From Porogramme epimiltina (lineage: Eukaryota > Basidiomycota > Agaricomycetes > Polyporales > Polyporaceae), in NCBI GenBank assembly GCA_900155495.1, contig FTLJ01000012.1, positions 17,232 through 81,231 of the forward strand: 64,000 nt of DNA, written 5' to 3'. The stretch's first letter is position 1. Each line of letters starts with the position of its first letter. The translations under genes were made by a program, and so were the position numbers. Below the pieces are notes generated by a model. The model was not told the DNA's origin. It searched no databases and saw only the letters and a list, made by a program, of their open reading frames with translations. This document shows, in pieces, positions 47,133-59,155 of this stretch.

Positions 47133-49143
47133 TCAGAAGGTGGGCTCGACGGTAAGCTCGAGAGTAGGTTGGCTGACACCTGCAGGGACGACCCAGGTGT
47201 AGTTCACGTACACAAAGTTGCTGCGATACGCATAGTCTCGTCAGCGTCTTTCCATACTCTGAGGTGAGCGACAACTCACTTGACGTTCAATGACGCGTTG
47301 TAGGTCACGATGGGCGCCACCTTAGTAGCAATCCCTCCAAGCGCGACGGTGAGCCCGGGGAGGACGAGGGGTTCACCGGCACTGAGGCTCATGGGAAGCG
47401 TCAGGTTCTCGGGTGGGCCGACGACCAGCGTGAACTTGGTGATCGGGGAAGCGGTCGCGTTGGGCGCGGGGTACGCGATCGAGAGGTGCCGATCGTGGAC
47501 GGTGGCCGAGATGTGGTTCTCGGTCGCGTACATCTACCGATGACGCATGGTCAGGACGAGAACAGGAGAAGATGAAGGAGCGGAGATGGACGCACGGAGA
47601 GCCACCCGACGACGTCCTCCGTCGCGCGCCACTGCACCACCGCGGGGTTGAACGCGTTCGTGTTGATCGCGGGCCCGCCGACCTTCGCCTCATTGATCTG
47701 CACCGCGCCGAGGCTGAGCCCGTCCTCGCGCCACGCGGTGTAGTTGCGGAAGTGGCCCTTTCGGGGGGCGTAGTCGAACGGCGGCGAGTACGCGTTGCCC
47801 GTCCACGCGTGCGCGCCCTCGAACGCCTTGAGCTTCGCGACGACGCGCGCGGGCACGAGTGCATCGTGCGTCGGCGAGATGAGCGCGAGGAGCGGGACGA
47901 CCGCCGCGTCGTCGATGTGGCGCGCGGACGCGACGAGGGGGGGCAGCGGCGCGGCGGCGGGCCCGACGAGGCCCGCGATGTGCGTGCCAATGACGGAGAA
48001 GTACTCGAGCATGTCGTAGCCGTAGGAGCGGTCCCAGGGCCCGCCGAGGTTCTTCAGCGTGGGGTTGTAGAGCTCGCCAAGGGACCCCCAGACGCCCTGG
48101 AGGACGCGCGGGCCGTGCGCGCGGACGACAGACCCGGTGGGGCCGTACCGCGCCCAGAGGGTGAGCGCGTAGACGGATATGCCGGCGTACGTGGCAGAAT
48201 TGAACTCGGCGAGGGTGTCGTAAAGGTCGTAGTTGGAGAGGAAGTCCTGCGCGAAGCGGTCGCCCCAGTAGGTCATGTTCTTGTCGCCCATGCGGTGTCC
48301 GACCTATACCAGAGGCGAATGAGTACGCGTTTGGAACGGGGGACAGGATTCACATACCCAGGATGTTTGGATGCAACGCATGAGCCACGCTGTCCGGTGC
48401 TTGTGAGCACACTCGGCAAGGACGAGGTGATCCAGAACAACTCACGGTTCGAGTACACGGGGTACAGGTTGTCCCCATACCACCCACCAACACGATACCC
48501 GTCACCAACCGTAGCGTTGTACATGCTCTCCTCGAGGAGCTTCACAGTACTCTTGGACAGCCTGTCCTCATACTCCTCGAGGAGAATGATCAATGACGTC
48601 GTGACAAAGCCGCGCACGTTCGGATCGTAGTTGGTGTAGATGAGGGGGTTGGCCACGGTGGTGACATCAGGCGCCTCTGGGTCAGCGAAGGTCCCGTACC
48701 AGATTTTTGTGGGGTCAGTATACTGGTAGGAGACGCTAAAGAGGGTGGAACGTGTGAGACGAGGAAAGTTAGAGACGAAAGTGGGTACGGACACAGTGCG
48801 GAAGATCTTCTCGGCCTTTGCAACATCGTCTCCTTGGTTGCGCGCGACGAGACCAATAGCATACCAGCACGCATAACGCGGGGAGTCCCAGCTACGTGCA
48901 TGAGTGTTAGCGCCACCGTTTGTGAATCCAAAGAGGTAGCACGCACATAAGCTCCGTCGTCGCGTTCCACATGGAGTCCATGAGCACCATGGAGTCATCG
49001 AAGAGGCCCTTCTCGTATTTAGAGAGCGACGCGAGAAGCGACTTGCCGCTCCCTTTGGAGGAGGGCGTCGCGACCGCGGAAGCGGACGAGACCCCGAGAG
49101 CGAGCACGGAGAGCGCGCCAGCGAAGAAACTTGAGAACTTCAT
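47133..49143 (-). CDS. secreted protein of an uncharacterised fungal family
   Basis: Start MKFSSFFAGALSVLALGVSS at 49143 with a signal peptide (cleavage near SASA). About eight exons, roughly 570 residues. Sequence pieces: MWNATTEL|IWDSPRYACWYAIGL, YTDPTKIWYGTFADPEAPDV, VKLLEESMYNATVGDGYRVG, YGDNLYPVYSNPWLMRC, VGHRMGDKNMTYWGDRFAQ, LAEFNSATYAGISVYALTLW, GGPWDRSYGYDMLEYFSVIG. Regular Trp/Tyr-rich helical repeats suggest an (alpha/alpha) toroid like some glycoside hydrolases and lyases, but no known catalytic motif is visible. C-terminal beta-rich part ends TLELTVEPTF. Many N-glycosylation sites. I know related fungal sequences but no function. Its upstream DNA shares a ~400 bp segment with the HNH gene. 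Confidence 0.75.
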
Positions 49144-49335
49144 GCTGCCAGACAGTCGCGCGAGGTCGTCGTCGGGCCCTCGAGGAGAGAGCTGGAGCGG
49201 GCGCGGTGCATATTCGCGTGATACTTATATTCAGAACGCGAGGGGCAACCGGTTGTGTTCGAAGAATGCGTCCAGGGCCTCTATTATAGGCCAGGTGATA
49301 GGAAAATCCTTGTCGGTTGCGCACGTGGTGCCTGG

Positions 49336-49750
49336 GCGGTCCGGGGTCAGCCACTCGGATTTGGAAGGCGGTTTTGCCGGCCCCGGGCCACATGCCTGCC
49401 CTCGTCTGCCACCCCGGCGTGATCACATTCCTGAGCTAACGTCCACCGGCCTAGCCACCGTCGTTCCCGTGCCCACTCATTCAGCTGGACCAAGTTCAAC
49501 CGGGTCAGCGCAGGCTCACTGGATAAGGGGGAGGACTTATTACCCATCATCGCTTGTCTCGCCCAAGCACGAATACGTGGGCAAGAGATCTTCAGCTGCA
49601 TCGATATCTAGTCACCCGTGGTAGAACTGTGACTCGTGGCTGCGCGCCTTGTTTACCTCATTTATGACCATGCATGTGTGCATTATACAGTTCCCCGATG
49701 CAGGCCCTTCGATAGCCCTAGGTTCTTTCAGAAGATTTGATGCTTTTATC
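49336..49750. repeat. ~400 bp direct repeat, copy 1
   Basis: Begins GCGGTCCGGGGTCAGCC and runs through GAATACGTGGGCAAG to CCCTAGGTTC. Similar to 51473-51870 in the same orientation, with indels. Lies 193 bases upstream of the start of the secreted-protein gene. Confidence 0.85.
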
Positions 49751-50080
49751 GTTATAACACGGCGCTCGACTCCACGGAACGACTCCATGGAACTTCGTTG
49801 AGCGGGAGGTAAGTTGAACCCCTGGATCCGTTGTTCTATAACCTTATAGCTCATATTCAAGGTTACCATGTATCATTAGAGAGTGTGTGTCTCAGAGGAA
49901 GTCAATACAGGTCCACAGTGCGCGGGGACGATGGGGGCGGAAGACCAGGCGCCCGGTCGCGATCGGTCCGCAACGGTCATCCGCATTCCAATGTCACACT
50001 GTGAGTCTACTTGGCCACAAGCGAGCACGAGCACGGTACCATTCTGCAAACAGCGAACGAGATTTCAGATATGAACATAA
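49751..50080. other. intergenic, no gene seen
   Basis: Between repeat copy 1 and the end of the HNH gene. Nothing supported. Confidence 0.4.
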
Positions 50081-51396
50081 TTAGACAGGCTCTACGAGTG
50101 GAAGACGGGACAGGGCATGGACAAGGACATCTGCGGACCCACCGTCCTCCGCAAGAACTCTAATTTCTTCAACATTGCGGATCATCGTGTCGAGGTACTT
50201 AGCAGCACCCGACATGTGAGCTACCCTACAGCAAACAGCATGGATTTCAAGGTATCTAGGGTTGGGCAAAGGTAAGTATGCCGGCACTGGACGCTGGATC
50301 CCTGGGATGTCAATGTTGTGGACCGTGAACTGGATTGGATTCTCGATCTTCCATCGCGCCAATACGTTGGGCGGGAATGTCCGCACATTGTAGGTATGTT
50401 CCTATATGCACACACGTGAGTGCATGAAGAAGGCTCAAAACATATGATGAGTAGACCTTTCCAGGGATAGCCTCGAACCAAAGGTTAAGGTTGTCGAACA
50501 TTGCGTGGACATCGGATTGAAGTGTCAAAATATTGCCTAACCCATGTATTGCAGAACCTTTGAGTTCCTCATGAATGTTGCCGTATCCGATGCGATTCAA
50601 CATCGTCCACACTCCGGCGGCCCAGATCTCCTGGATGCACCAATATCAATACAATTATTGAGGTTGACCGCGCAGTGTTACCCGCCTTTCCGTTCCGATC
50701 CTTGACGGAGCTGAAGTCATTCGTGGATTCCGGCATGATGTGAGCGCATTGTGTGTATACAACCAGACCACCAGCATTCGGGGGAAAGGCATCTTCGTTC
50801 GATGCCCAGATATTGAAATCGGGGGCTTTAGTCAACACGCATTGAAAACCGTCCCGAATGAGGGCCTAGTGAACTTGACTAAGCAACCATCCCAGATATT
50901 CGTCTCATTACGCACAGTTTTCTTTGCCGTACAATGATCTTTTGGGGTCTCGACAAGCTCCTTCTCGAGCCAACCGGGCCGTCGTCCGAAAGAGGGCCTA
51001 GAAGGGTGACTGGACGGGATAGGAGTACGAACCTTGTTCATTCTGACTGCAAAGGTACACTCGTATTAAGGACACTGCAAGGGGGTAGAAACACTCACAA
51101 AGACATATGAAGTGGTCGTAATACAGCCTGCCAAGTTCCTCGAGTTCGTCAAACCTATTAGCAGGATCCTCCATGGCGGCGGCGATTTCCGACGCTACAT
51201 ATAGGCATCCTTGCGTTGTGGGAATGTGGACAAGGAGAGCTCCGAGGATGCGGATACATATGAGCTTCAGGCTGCCTTCACCAGCGGTCGTGGCTGCATC
51301 TTCTTCGGCAGGGAGTATGCATTCGATGTAAACGCTTTTGGGGATGTCTGGGAGGCGAGCGACGAGGGGATCATCTCGGAGAGGCAGGGGCGGCAT
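50081..51396 (-). CDS. HNH-nuclease-like protein of an agaricomycete family
   Basis: About five exons. Start MPPLPLRDDPLVARLPD at 51396. The central part, ALIRDGFQCVLTK...CAHIMPESTND, has the layout of fungal HNH domains (Cys of the zinc-binding pair, then the CAH catalytic His, then a helix with WTMLNRIGYGNIHEELKG and ILTLQSDVHAMFDNLNLWF, including the second HxxF-type His). The C-terminus (YLEIHAVCCRVAHMSGAAKY, EEIRVLAEDGGSADVLV) is typical of the same family, whose members are many in polypores and of unknown role; nuclear or cytosolic by lack of signal peptide. The intron after MPESTNDFSS needs the donor GTCAAG to keep frame, so this junction is the weak point. Its upstream DNA carries direct-repeat copy 2. 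Confidence 0.65.
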
Positions 51397-51472
51397 CGTC
51401 AGTGAGCGGTGTGAGCGGATTGTGTGTGTGGTCGGGCCGACTCGAAGTCGGCGCTAGGCAAACTTCGACGCC

Positions 51473-51870
51473 GCGGTCCGGGGTCAGCCACTCACTCGGA
51501 TTTGGAAGGCGGTTTTGCTGGCCTCAAGCCACATGCCTACTCTCCGAGTCGTCTGCCAGCCTGGCTTGAAGCTAGTGACCACCAGCCTGCTTAGTGTCGT
51601 TCCCGTGCCCGGTTCTTCGACTAGGTCAAGTTCAAGCGGATCAACGCAGGCCTATTGGTAAGGCGGAAACTTATCGCCTACTGTATCATCGCTTGCTCCG
51701 CCCAAGCCAGAATACGTGGGCAAGCGATCTGAAGGTGCGTCCACTCACCCGTAATAGAATTGTGAGTGGCTGCTCATTGACGATCATGCATGGGTGCATC
51801 GTAATACCGACGCAGTTCTCCGATGCACCCCCCCTTGTCCTAGGTTCAAAAGTTGTAATGCCTCTTATCT
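51473..51870. repeat. ~400 bp direct repeat, copy 2
   Basis: Same orientation as 49336-49750. Lies 77 bases upstream of the HNH gene start. A 17-base hairpin, GCCGACT CGA AGTCGGC (51436-51452), sits between the repeat and the gene. Confidence 0.85.
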
Positions 51871-52341
51871 CTAGGCCACAAGAGCTGGCATCATGGCGAA
51901 TGCTGCGCTGAACGCCTTTTCTACTGCGATGCATCATCACCACAACACTGATACGGCACGGATCGGGCATTTCATTGCTGTTGAGACCCTGAGCTTATTG
52001 CGCGCCCCGTTTTTCGGACGCGTGTGAAGCTACGTCCCTTAACGGACAGCAAACCTGGCGTTAGCACATAACGTTCGTGTTAGCGGACCCGCCCCATCGC
52101 AGCGTATTAAGCGTTCTCTGAGGTGAGACATACCCTTAGATCCTCCATTTCATCGCTGAATATCTCAGGTTCCTTGTGGTGGACAGGTTACCCTGGGTTG
52201 TACTGGGCTAGACATTCTGGGCTCGGTCGCGAGATCCCCAGGCCCCTAGTCAGATGTATGTCAAGGAAGAACGCTACAACATTGTGAATAGCGGGCATAC
52301 CACCACCTCATTGCTGCGACGCCTCTGCTATACTATATCAT
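51871..52341. other. intergenic, no gene seen
   Basis: No coding region supported. Confidence 0.4.
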
Positions 52342-52668
52342 GTAGGTGATTAGGAGGCGGCGCCCAAACGAACTGCTGACTGAGCGCATTCTCACAGGCG
52401 GCGCAGCGCAGCTACTTACCAGACTGGGGGTTGCGCAGGTGGTGCTGTCAAGGCTCTGAATGACAAACCTTGCGATCTTGACAAATGTCTGTTGGAGCTA
52501 CGCATGGGATCCATGTTTCCTGCGTTTCCGATACCGGCGCAAAATGATTGTTCTCACAGATGGGCTCTAGGGCCGTAAAGAGGGCAAGAGGGCGCGCATG
52601 GTGACCCACTACTTGGACGCCCTCATAAACGGCGTGGCCAGCTCTCCACAAAGTGGAGTGCGTCCCCC
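52342..52668. promoter_or_regulatory. upstream region of P450-3, duplicated
   Basis: Similar to 55582-55911 upstream of P450-4 (shared TTCTGAATGACAAACCT-like block and GTTCTCACAGATGGG). Conserved non-coding blocks are candidate regulatory sites common to both genes. Confidence 0.55.
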
Positions 52669-54796
52669 ATGGCTGTGTTTCATGACCTCCAAGGGGTTTC
52701 TATCGCATCCTCCGCGTCGCAAATTGGGGCCTTGCTCTGCCTTTTATCTCTGTGCTACTTACTCCCAGTTATTCGATGGAGATCTCGTACCCGAGGCCTG
52801 CCGCTCCCACCAGGTCCGAAACGGTTACCTTTGGTCGGGAACCTGTTCAATATTCCCTCGCGCAAAGCGTGGATTGTCCATAAGGATAACAGTGCCTTAT
52901 ATGGTGAGCTTCCACCGTCGTGAGGTATCCGACGCCCACTCACCGTATCTGCGAGCGACCACTACCTTATAGGCAATATTATATATTATCGTGTCCTAAG
53001 TCAATCAATCGTCATCCTGAACGATCCGGAATCGATTTCTGAATACTTGAGCAAACGGTCTGCAAATACCTCGAGCCGACCACAGTCTCCATTCCTAGAA
53101 CTGTAAGCCCCTTTAGCATGCGGTTTTCCGACTTTGGGTTCTGAGCACACCTATAGAACTGGGATGTCATACAACTTTGGTTTGATGCCCTATGGTCAAC
53201 AATGGCGACACCACAGGCGTGTCTTTACCCAAAAGTTCCATCAAGATGGTCTAGTCCAATACCACTCAGAGCAACGACACGGGGCCCACAACTTGTTGAA
53301 GAGGCTGCTTGATAGTCCCTCACCTTTGGAAGACCACCTCCGACGGTGAGTGAAACATTACATGCGCCTCAGTGCCCATATCTAACCTTGCGATCTCAGC
53401 ACTTTCATTGCGACGACCTTCAAGGTCGTGTATGGAATCTCCATCAAGGAGGAGAACGACGAATATATCGCTATAGCAGAAGCTGCCCTTCAAGCGTTAT
53501 TAGCAGCAGGAGTTACGCCAGGGAAATACCTCGTCCAGCATCTTCCTTCTTTGCGTCACGTCCCATCGTGGTTCCCCGGTACAGGCTGGCGGGAGGTATT
53601 TGACGGATGGAGGAATGCAGTGAAGCGTCTTAAAGACGAACCATTCGCCCACGTCCAACGCACTGTGGTAAGAGAGCCAGTTCCCCCTACCATTCTGGAG
53701 GGGCACTGTCATGGTAATTGACCGTTAACATAGGGAACCGAGCTTGACGGTCCAGAGTGCATCGCTGTTCGTTGCCTTGAAGATATACGTAAATCCGAAT
53801 ACTCCGGGTTACAACTCGAGTCAGAGCTTGAGGTAGCGAGGAGAACATGCGCCGCTGTAATTCAAGGTATGCCCGTGCATCCCTCGTGCTGTTACACCAC
53901 TGAACATATCATCCATATGTGACCTCCCGCGAGCAGGCGGTAGTGATACTGTGAGTGTCATTAGCACCCTCAGTCTAAACCGCCGGGACTGACTATAGCC
54001 TAGACCGTGTGCGCTTTCCGAGCAATATTCCTTGCATTGGCCCTCTATCCAGACGTCTTAAGAAAGGCGCATGAGGAACTCGACGCTGTCGTGGGCCCAT
54101 ATCGCCTGCCGGACTTTGGTGACAGACACTCCCTCATCTACCTGAGAGCAATCATCACAGAGAGCTTGCGCTTCCATAATGTCACCCCATCGGGGACACC
54201 TCACTGCACGGTAGACGACGACGAGTTCCATGGCTACTTTATCCCGGCGGGGACGATCGTACTAGCGAATGTCTGGTACGAGATCTACATTTCCTTGCAT
54301 AATCTGAGTATTGATATCTTTGCTCTTAAGGGCCTGCATGCACGATCCTGAGGTGTTCCCAGACCCACTCGAATTCCGACCAGAAAGGTTCATACGGGAT
54401 GGTAAATACGATGCGGGTCCTCGCGATCCAATGGATTACGCGTTCGGCTTCGGACGGCGGTATGTTTTAAACTATTTTCGTCGAAATATCCCATAAGTCA
54501 CGACCTTGGCATATAGGATTTGTCCTGGGATGCATTTCGCCATGGATAACTTGTTCATCAATGTGGCCTCTACTCTTCACGTGTTCGATATATCCCCTCC
54601 GCGCGGAGAGGACGGCATGCCTATGACAATAAGGTATGATAATACGGACGGGATAGTTTCGTAAGTCGAGGCCGCCTATTACCATGTATCTGGGAGCAAA
54701 TCTGACGAATGTGTCATTAGCTATCCGGTGGACTACAAATATGCGATCAAGCCTCGTTCGAAGGAGGCGGAGTTGTTGATTCGTCAGTCTACTTAG
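52669..54796 (+). CDS. cytochrome P450, cluster copy 3
   Basis: Start MAVFHDLQGVSIASSASQIG at 52669; anchor ALLCLLSLCYLLPVIRWRSR; hinge LPLPPGPKRLPLVGNL. Ten exons in the same pattern as copies 1 and 2. C-helix WRHHRR; I-helix QG|GSDT|T on a 14-nt exon (53937-53950); ExxR as ESLR; FRPERFIRDGKYDAG; heme loop FGFGRR|ICPGMHFAM with the cysteine codon at 54521; end KEAELLIRQST, stop at 54794-54796. All core motifs are kept. Closest to P450-4; parts of exons 8 and 9 and the intron between them are almost identical to it. Confidence 0.9.
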
Positions 54797-55581
54797 ACCC
54801 GCACCTCGGAAGACTTTCAGACTTTGACTTACAGTACGCTATCGCGATCTTGAGTTTTGAGCCGCGTTCCAAGTCTTATTAACGGTCTAATCCCCTAGGA
54901 TGTAGATTGGTTTGAAGCGGAAACGAAACTACGGGAAATGGATGCCATGCGTAGCCGACAGGACAAGTGTCTCGAGACACGTTGCTGGAACTTTCATGGA
55001 CACTGTCTACCCTTTGTAATATAGCATGAGGGTAAACACAATGTCGTTCTCCCCTACACTAACGTGCGACTTCCCTCCCCCCACCTAAGGTCGGATTGGT
55101 TTATCATCCCAACAGCGCCTGTTAGCAAGCACCCACCACAGTTTTTTTCTATGCTTGTTATAAGCCCGCCTGTGATACCTGACACGGGCACGTCCCACGA
55201 CGGGTGCATATCGGATTTCGAAGAAAACCGAGAGTGGTAGCAGTAGCCATGGTGGATGGTGAGGTAGCAGTGCATGCGGAGTTCGAAAGCGTGTCAACTC
55301 CGGCGGGCGGCTGGCGTATGTGTCGATATCATCGCTAAGTGCTATGTCCTCAGAACTCCCACCATTATAACTGCTATCGCCCCTTGAACGCCAGTGTACA
55401 TGCGGGCTTTAACTTTGCTCGCAAATCGTATGCGAATGTCGCAATATAGGTCTCTAGAGAGCCATCTTGGTACGAAACCGGAACTGGTATTGCCCGACGG
55501 GTTAGCTTGCCAGGCTGCACTGGTGCAGACGTTCTAGGGTCATCGCACCGCATGTTGCCGCAAAAACATTGCAATAGTGTA
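54797..55581. other. intergenic after P450-3, with remnant of dUTPase flank
   Basis: 54960-55080 is similar to 58190-58310 (3' flank of P450-4), and 55265-55400 is similar to 59268-59400 (5' flank of the dUTPase gene; both contain AAAGCGTGTCAACTCC). The dUTPase coding part itself is absent between them. No gene supported. Confidence 0.6.
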
Positions 55582-55911
55582 TGTCCGTGATCAGAAAATG
55601 GCGCTCAAACGAGCAGCTGACCAGATGTTTTCACACAGGACTATGGAGGCGACGCAGTCCACTTATCAGACATTAGGTCGCAACAGGCGATGCCGTCAAG
55701 GTTCTGAATGACAAACCTCGCAACCTTTACAAATGTTTACATGGACTCTGCGTTTCTCGTCTTGCCGATATCGCTGCAAAGTGATCGTTCTCACAGATGG
55801 GTTCCAGGACCGTATACGGGGCAACGAGACGCAGGGACGTGGGCCTGAGACTCGGACTTCCTCATCAACCCTATTGCAAACCCCCACAACAGTAGCGTCC
55901 TCTTCATTACC
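55582..55911. promoter_or_regulatory. upstream region of P450-4, duplicated
   Basis: Counterpart of 52342-52668; offset about 3.24 kb, equal to the offset between the two P450 start codons. Confidence 0.55.
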
Positions 55912-58050
55912 ATGCTTCAAAACCCCCTAGGCACTTCTGTCGTGTCCCCAGTATCTCAATTTGTGACCTTAATCTCCCTGTTGTCACTGTGCTACTTACT
56001 CTCAGTCGTTCGATGGAGGTCTCGTAGCCGAGGTTTACCGCTTCCGCCAGGTCCGAAAGGTTTACCTTTTATCGGAAATCTGTTCAATATCCCCTCTCGC
56101 AAGGCATGGTTCGGTAACAATGACAACAGTGCTGTATATGGTGAACTTCTACTGCTATGAAATATCCGTGGCACACTGACCGCATCTGCATGCGTCTACC
56201 ATTATGTAGGCAATATTATACACTATCGTGTGTTGCGACAATCGATTGTCGTTCTAAATGATCCAGACACAATCTCCCAATACTTGAACAAGCGATCGGC
56301 GAATACATCGAGCCGACTGCAGTCTCCACTGATAGAACTGTGAGCCCCTCTAATATTTTACTCCTCAAAATTAGGCACTGACCGCACACGTAGCACAGGA
56401 ATGACTTCCAACTTTGGCTTGATGCCCTACGGCCAACGATGGCGCCAACACAGGCGTGTATTCGCCCAAATGTTCCATCCAGAAGCTATTGTCGACTACC
56501 ACTCGGCACAACGTAGTGCGGCACACAAGCTATTGAAGACGTTGCTATACCATCCCTCAAACTTAGAGGATGACCTCCGACGGTAAGTTGAAGTGTTGCG
56601 TATATCTCAGTTACGATGTCGAACATTGTGACCACAGCACATTCATCGCAACGATTTTTAAGGTCGTGTATGGCATCTCTATCAGGGATAATGATGGATA
56701 CACCGCGATAGCTGAAGGTGCTCTTCGAGCGCTGACCGCAGGACTGACACCGGGAAAATTCCTTGTCCAACATGTCACCTTTTTACGCCATCTGCCATCG
56801 TGGTTTCCAGGTACAGGGTGGAAACGGGTATTTGACGGATGGAAAAATGCAGTGAGGCGGCTTGAAAACGAACCCTTCGCTCACGTCCAGCACACTATGG
56901 TATGCGATAGACCCCCATCGCCCTTACAGAATGATGCTCAAATCGACTTTGTTTGTCAATATAGGAAACCGAATCTGACGGCTATGATTGCGTCGCCTCC
57001 CGTTGCATTGAAGAGATACGCAAATCCGGTCATTCCGGCTCACAGCTTGAATCGGAGCTAGGGGTAGCGAAGAGCATCAGCGCCGTTGCGATTCAAGGTA
57101 TGCACATGCACCCTCGTCACTTGATACTACCGTAACGCTGGCAAATCTATCATTCACATGCGACTTCTGGTCAGGTGGTAGCGATACTGTGAGTACCGTT
57201 GATAACATTGATAAATAGCATCTTGATTGACTGTAGTGCAGACCGTGTGTGCTTTTCGAGTAATATTCTTCGCCTTAGCTCTCTACCCAAACGTCTTGAG
57301 GAAGGCGCATGAGGAACTTGACGCGGTTGTAGGCCCAGATCGTCTCCCAGAGTTCGGCGACAGGCCTTCCCTTGTCTACATCAGGGCGATCATCATGGAG
57401 AGCTTGCGCTTCCATAGTATCACGCCGATGGGGACACCTCACTGCACGGTCGACGACGATGAATTCCATGGTTATTTCATCCCTGCTGGGACAGTTGTGC
57501 AAGCGAATGTCTGGTAAGAGAGTCATTAGCTGTTTGCGGAAGGGACGGCGACTGAAATTTGTCTGCTTTGACTCTCAACTTGAAGGGCCTGTATGCACGA
57601 CCCTGAAGTGTTCCCAGACCCACTCGAGTTCCGACCGGAAAGGTTCATACGGGATGGTAAATACGATGCGGGTCCTCGCGATCCAATGGATTACGCGTTT
57701 GGCTTCGGACGGCGGTATGTTTCAAGCCCTTTTCGTTGAAATGACCCATGAGTCATGACCTTGGCATATAGGATTTGTCCTGGAATGCATTTCGCCATGG
57801 ATAACTTGTTCATCAACGTCGCTTCAACCCTTCACGTTTTCGACATATCCGCACCTTGTGGAGAGGACGGCATGCCTGCGAAGATGAGATATGATAACAC
57901 AGATGGACTAGTTTCGTACGTCGAGGTCACTTGCTGCCATGTATGGGCCATATCTGACGGACGAACACAATTAGCTACCCGATGGACTACAAATATACGA
58001 TCAAGCCTCGTTCGAAGGAGGCAGAGTGGCTGATCCGTCAATCTACCTAA
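55912..58050 (+). CDS. cytochrome P450, cluster copy 4
   Basis: Start MLQNPLGTSVVSPVSQFV at 55912; anchor FVTLISLLSLCYLLSVVRWR; hinge LPLPPGPKGLPFIGNL. Ten exons. C-helix WRQHRR; I-helix QG|GSDT|T on a 14-nt exon (57175-57188); ExxR as ESLR; FRPERFIRDGKYDAG; heme loop FGFGRR|ICPGMHFAM with the cysteine codon at 57776; end KEAEWLIRQST, stop at 58048-58050. One or two residues shorter than copy 3 after SIRDNDGY. Frame and motifs intact. Confidence 0.9.
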
Positions 58051-58431
58051 CCTCTCAGCTGGTGAAGTCTAGAAGTGAATGTTGCTTTTGCTTGTTACCT
58101 GCTCTTGGAATACATGCCGGGTCGTATTGACATTCCGGGCTTTTATGTCGGCCTAGTCGGGGAGCGGGACTACTGGAAAGAGCGTAAGCAATGTGGCAAG
58201 AGTCATTACCAGGGGTTTCAAGGACGGTGTCGAGCCATTTTTATGTAGCACGAATGCAAGCACAATGTCGTCCACTCTTCTAATGCGCAGTTCTCTCTTT
58301 CTATTTGAAGTAGAAGTCGCCTGTCTCAACGGTGATAGCTAAAAGTTCAATGGATTCCAAGATAGCAAGCTCTCACAGCACATTTTCTATGATACAAACA
58401 TTTTCAGACCTGAGATCGACGACGACTAACT
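58051..58431. other. convergent 3' regions of P450-4 and dUTPase
   Basis: No gene. Partly similar to 54960-55080 after P450-3. Confidence 0.5.
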
Positions 58432-59155
58432 TCACAAACTTCCATGGCCACCAGTGGAACCAAAACCTCCTGCGCCCCGCAAAGTTTCATCGAGGTCCTA
58501 GTGAGGTCATCAGTCAAAGTACGTCTAGCAAGGGTTGCCGACACGAACCTGTACTTCGACCACGTCTGGTGTCACAATGCGCTCGAGGACTAGTTGCGCA
58601 ATCCGGTCTCCCTCATTCACTGAAAGTGTGTTAGAGGACATTGCAAGGATAAATGGGATGCGGTGTCTCTCACCCGTGAACTCCTGGTCGGAGAGGTTGA
58701 ACAAGAGGACAAAGACGATGCCGCGGTAGTCGGCGTCGATGACGCCAGCCCCAGTGTCGATCATGAATTTAGATGCTGAGGACATGTTAGTCACATTATA
58801 TTGTTTGAAAAGGACAAGGCAACGCACCAAGTCCACTGCGAGGCGCAACACGCCCGTAAGTGCCCACCGGGACCGCGACAGAGATCTGAGTATCGATGAG
58901 AGCCTTGCCCCGCGCAGGGATCACCTTTGTCTCAGCACTGAATGCACATGAGCTTATCTGCGTGTCACACCCTGCGCTTCGCACACACCTGTACAGGTCG
59001 TATCCCGCAGAAAGGGCGGAACCACGCGTCGGGAGGCGCGCCTTCTCCGAGTGCCGCTTGATGAGGAGTCCCGAGACGGGAGCCAGCTCAGACTTGTCTT
59101 CTGGCATGGGGGTGACCTTGCGTTTCTTGTTCTGAGGCGCGTCGATGTCGGACAT
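58432..59155 (-). CDS. DUT1: deoxyuridine 5'-triphosphate nucleotidohydrolase
   Basis: Trimeric dUTPase that hydrolyses dUTP to dUMP and PPi, keeping uracil out of DNA; nuclear/cytosolic. Start [17 protein letters not shown] at 59155 includes a nuclear-signal-like KKRKV. All five motifs are present across five exons: (1) SAGYDLY|S; (2) [10 protein letters not shown]; (3) [17 protein letters not shown] with the catalytic Asp and Tyr; (4) [12 protein letters not shown]; (5) [10 protein letters not shown] in a last exon that ends GGHGSL with stop at 58432-58434. Length ~170 residues, normal for eukaryotic dUTPase. The intron before motif 4 and the short intron before the last exon (GTTCGT donor) are inferred from family continuity. 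Confidence 0.93.

Noticed and set aside
47572..48630. 352-codon plus-strand frame over the secreted-protein gene
   Set aside because: Antisense shadow with Arg/Glu/Val bias; the minus strand has a signal peptide and consistent exons.
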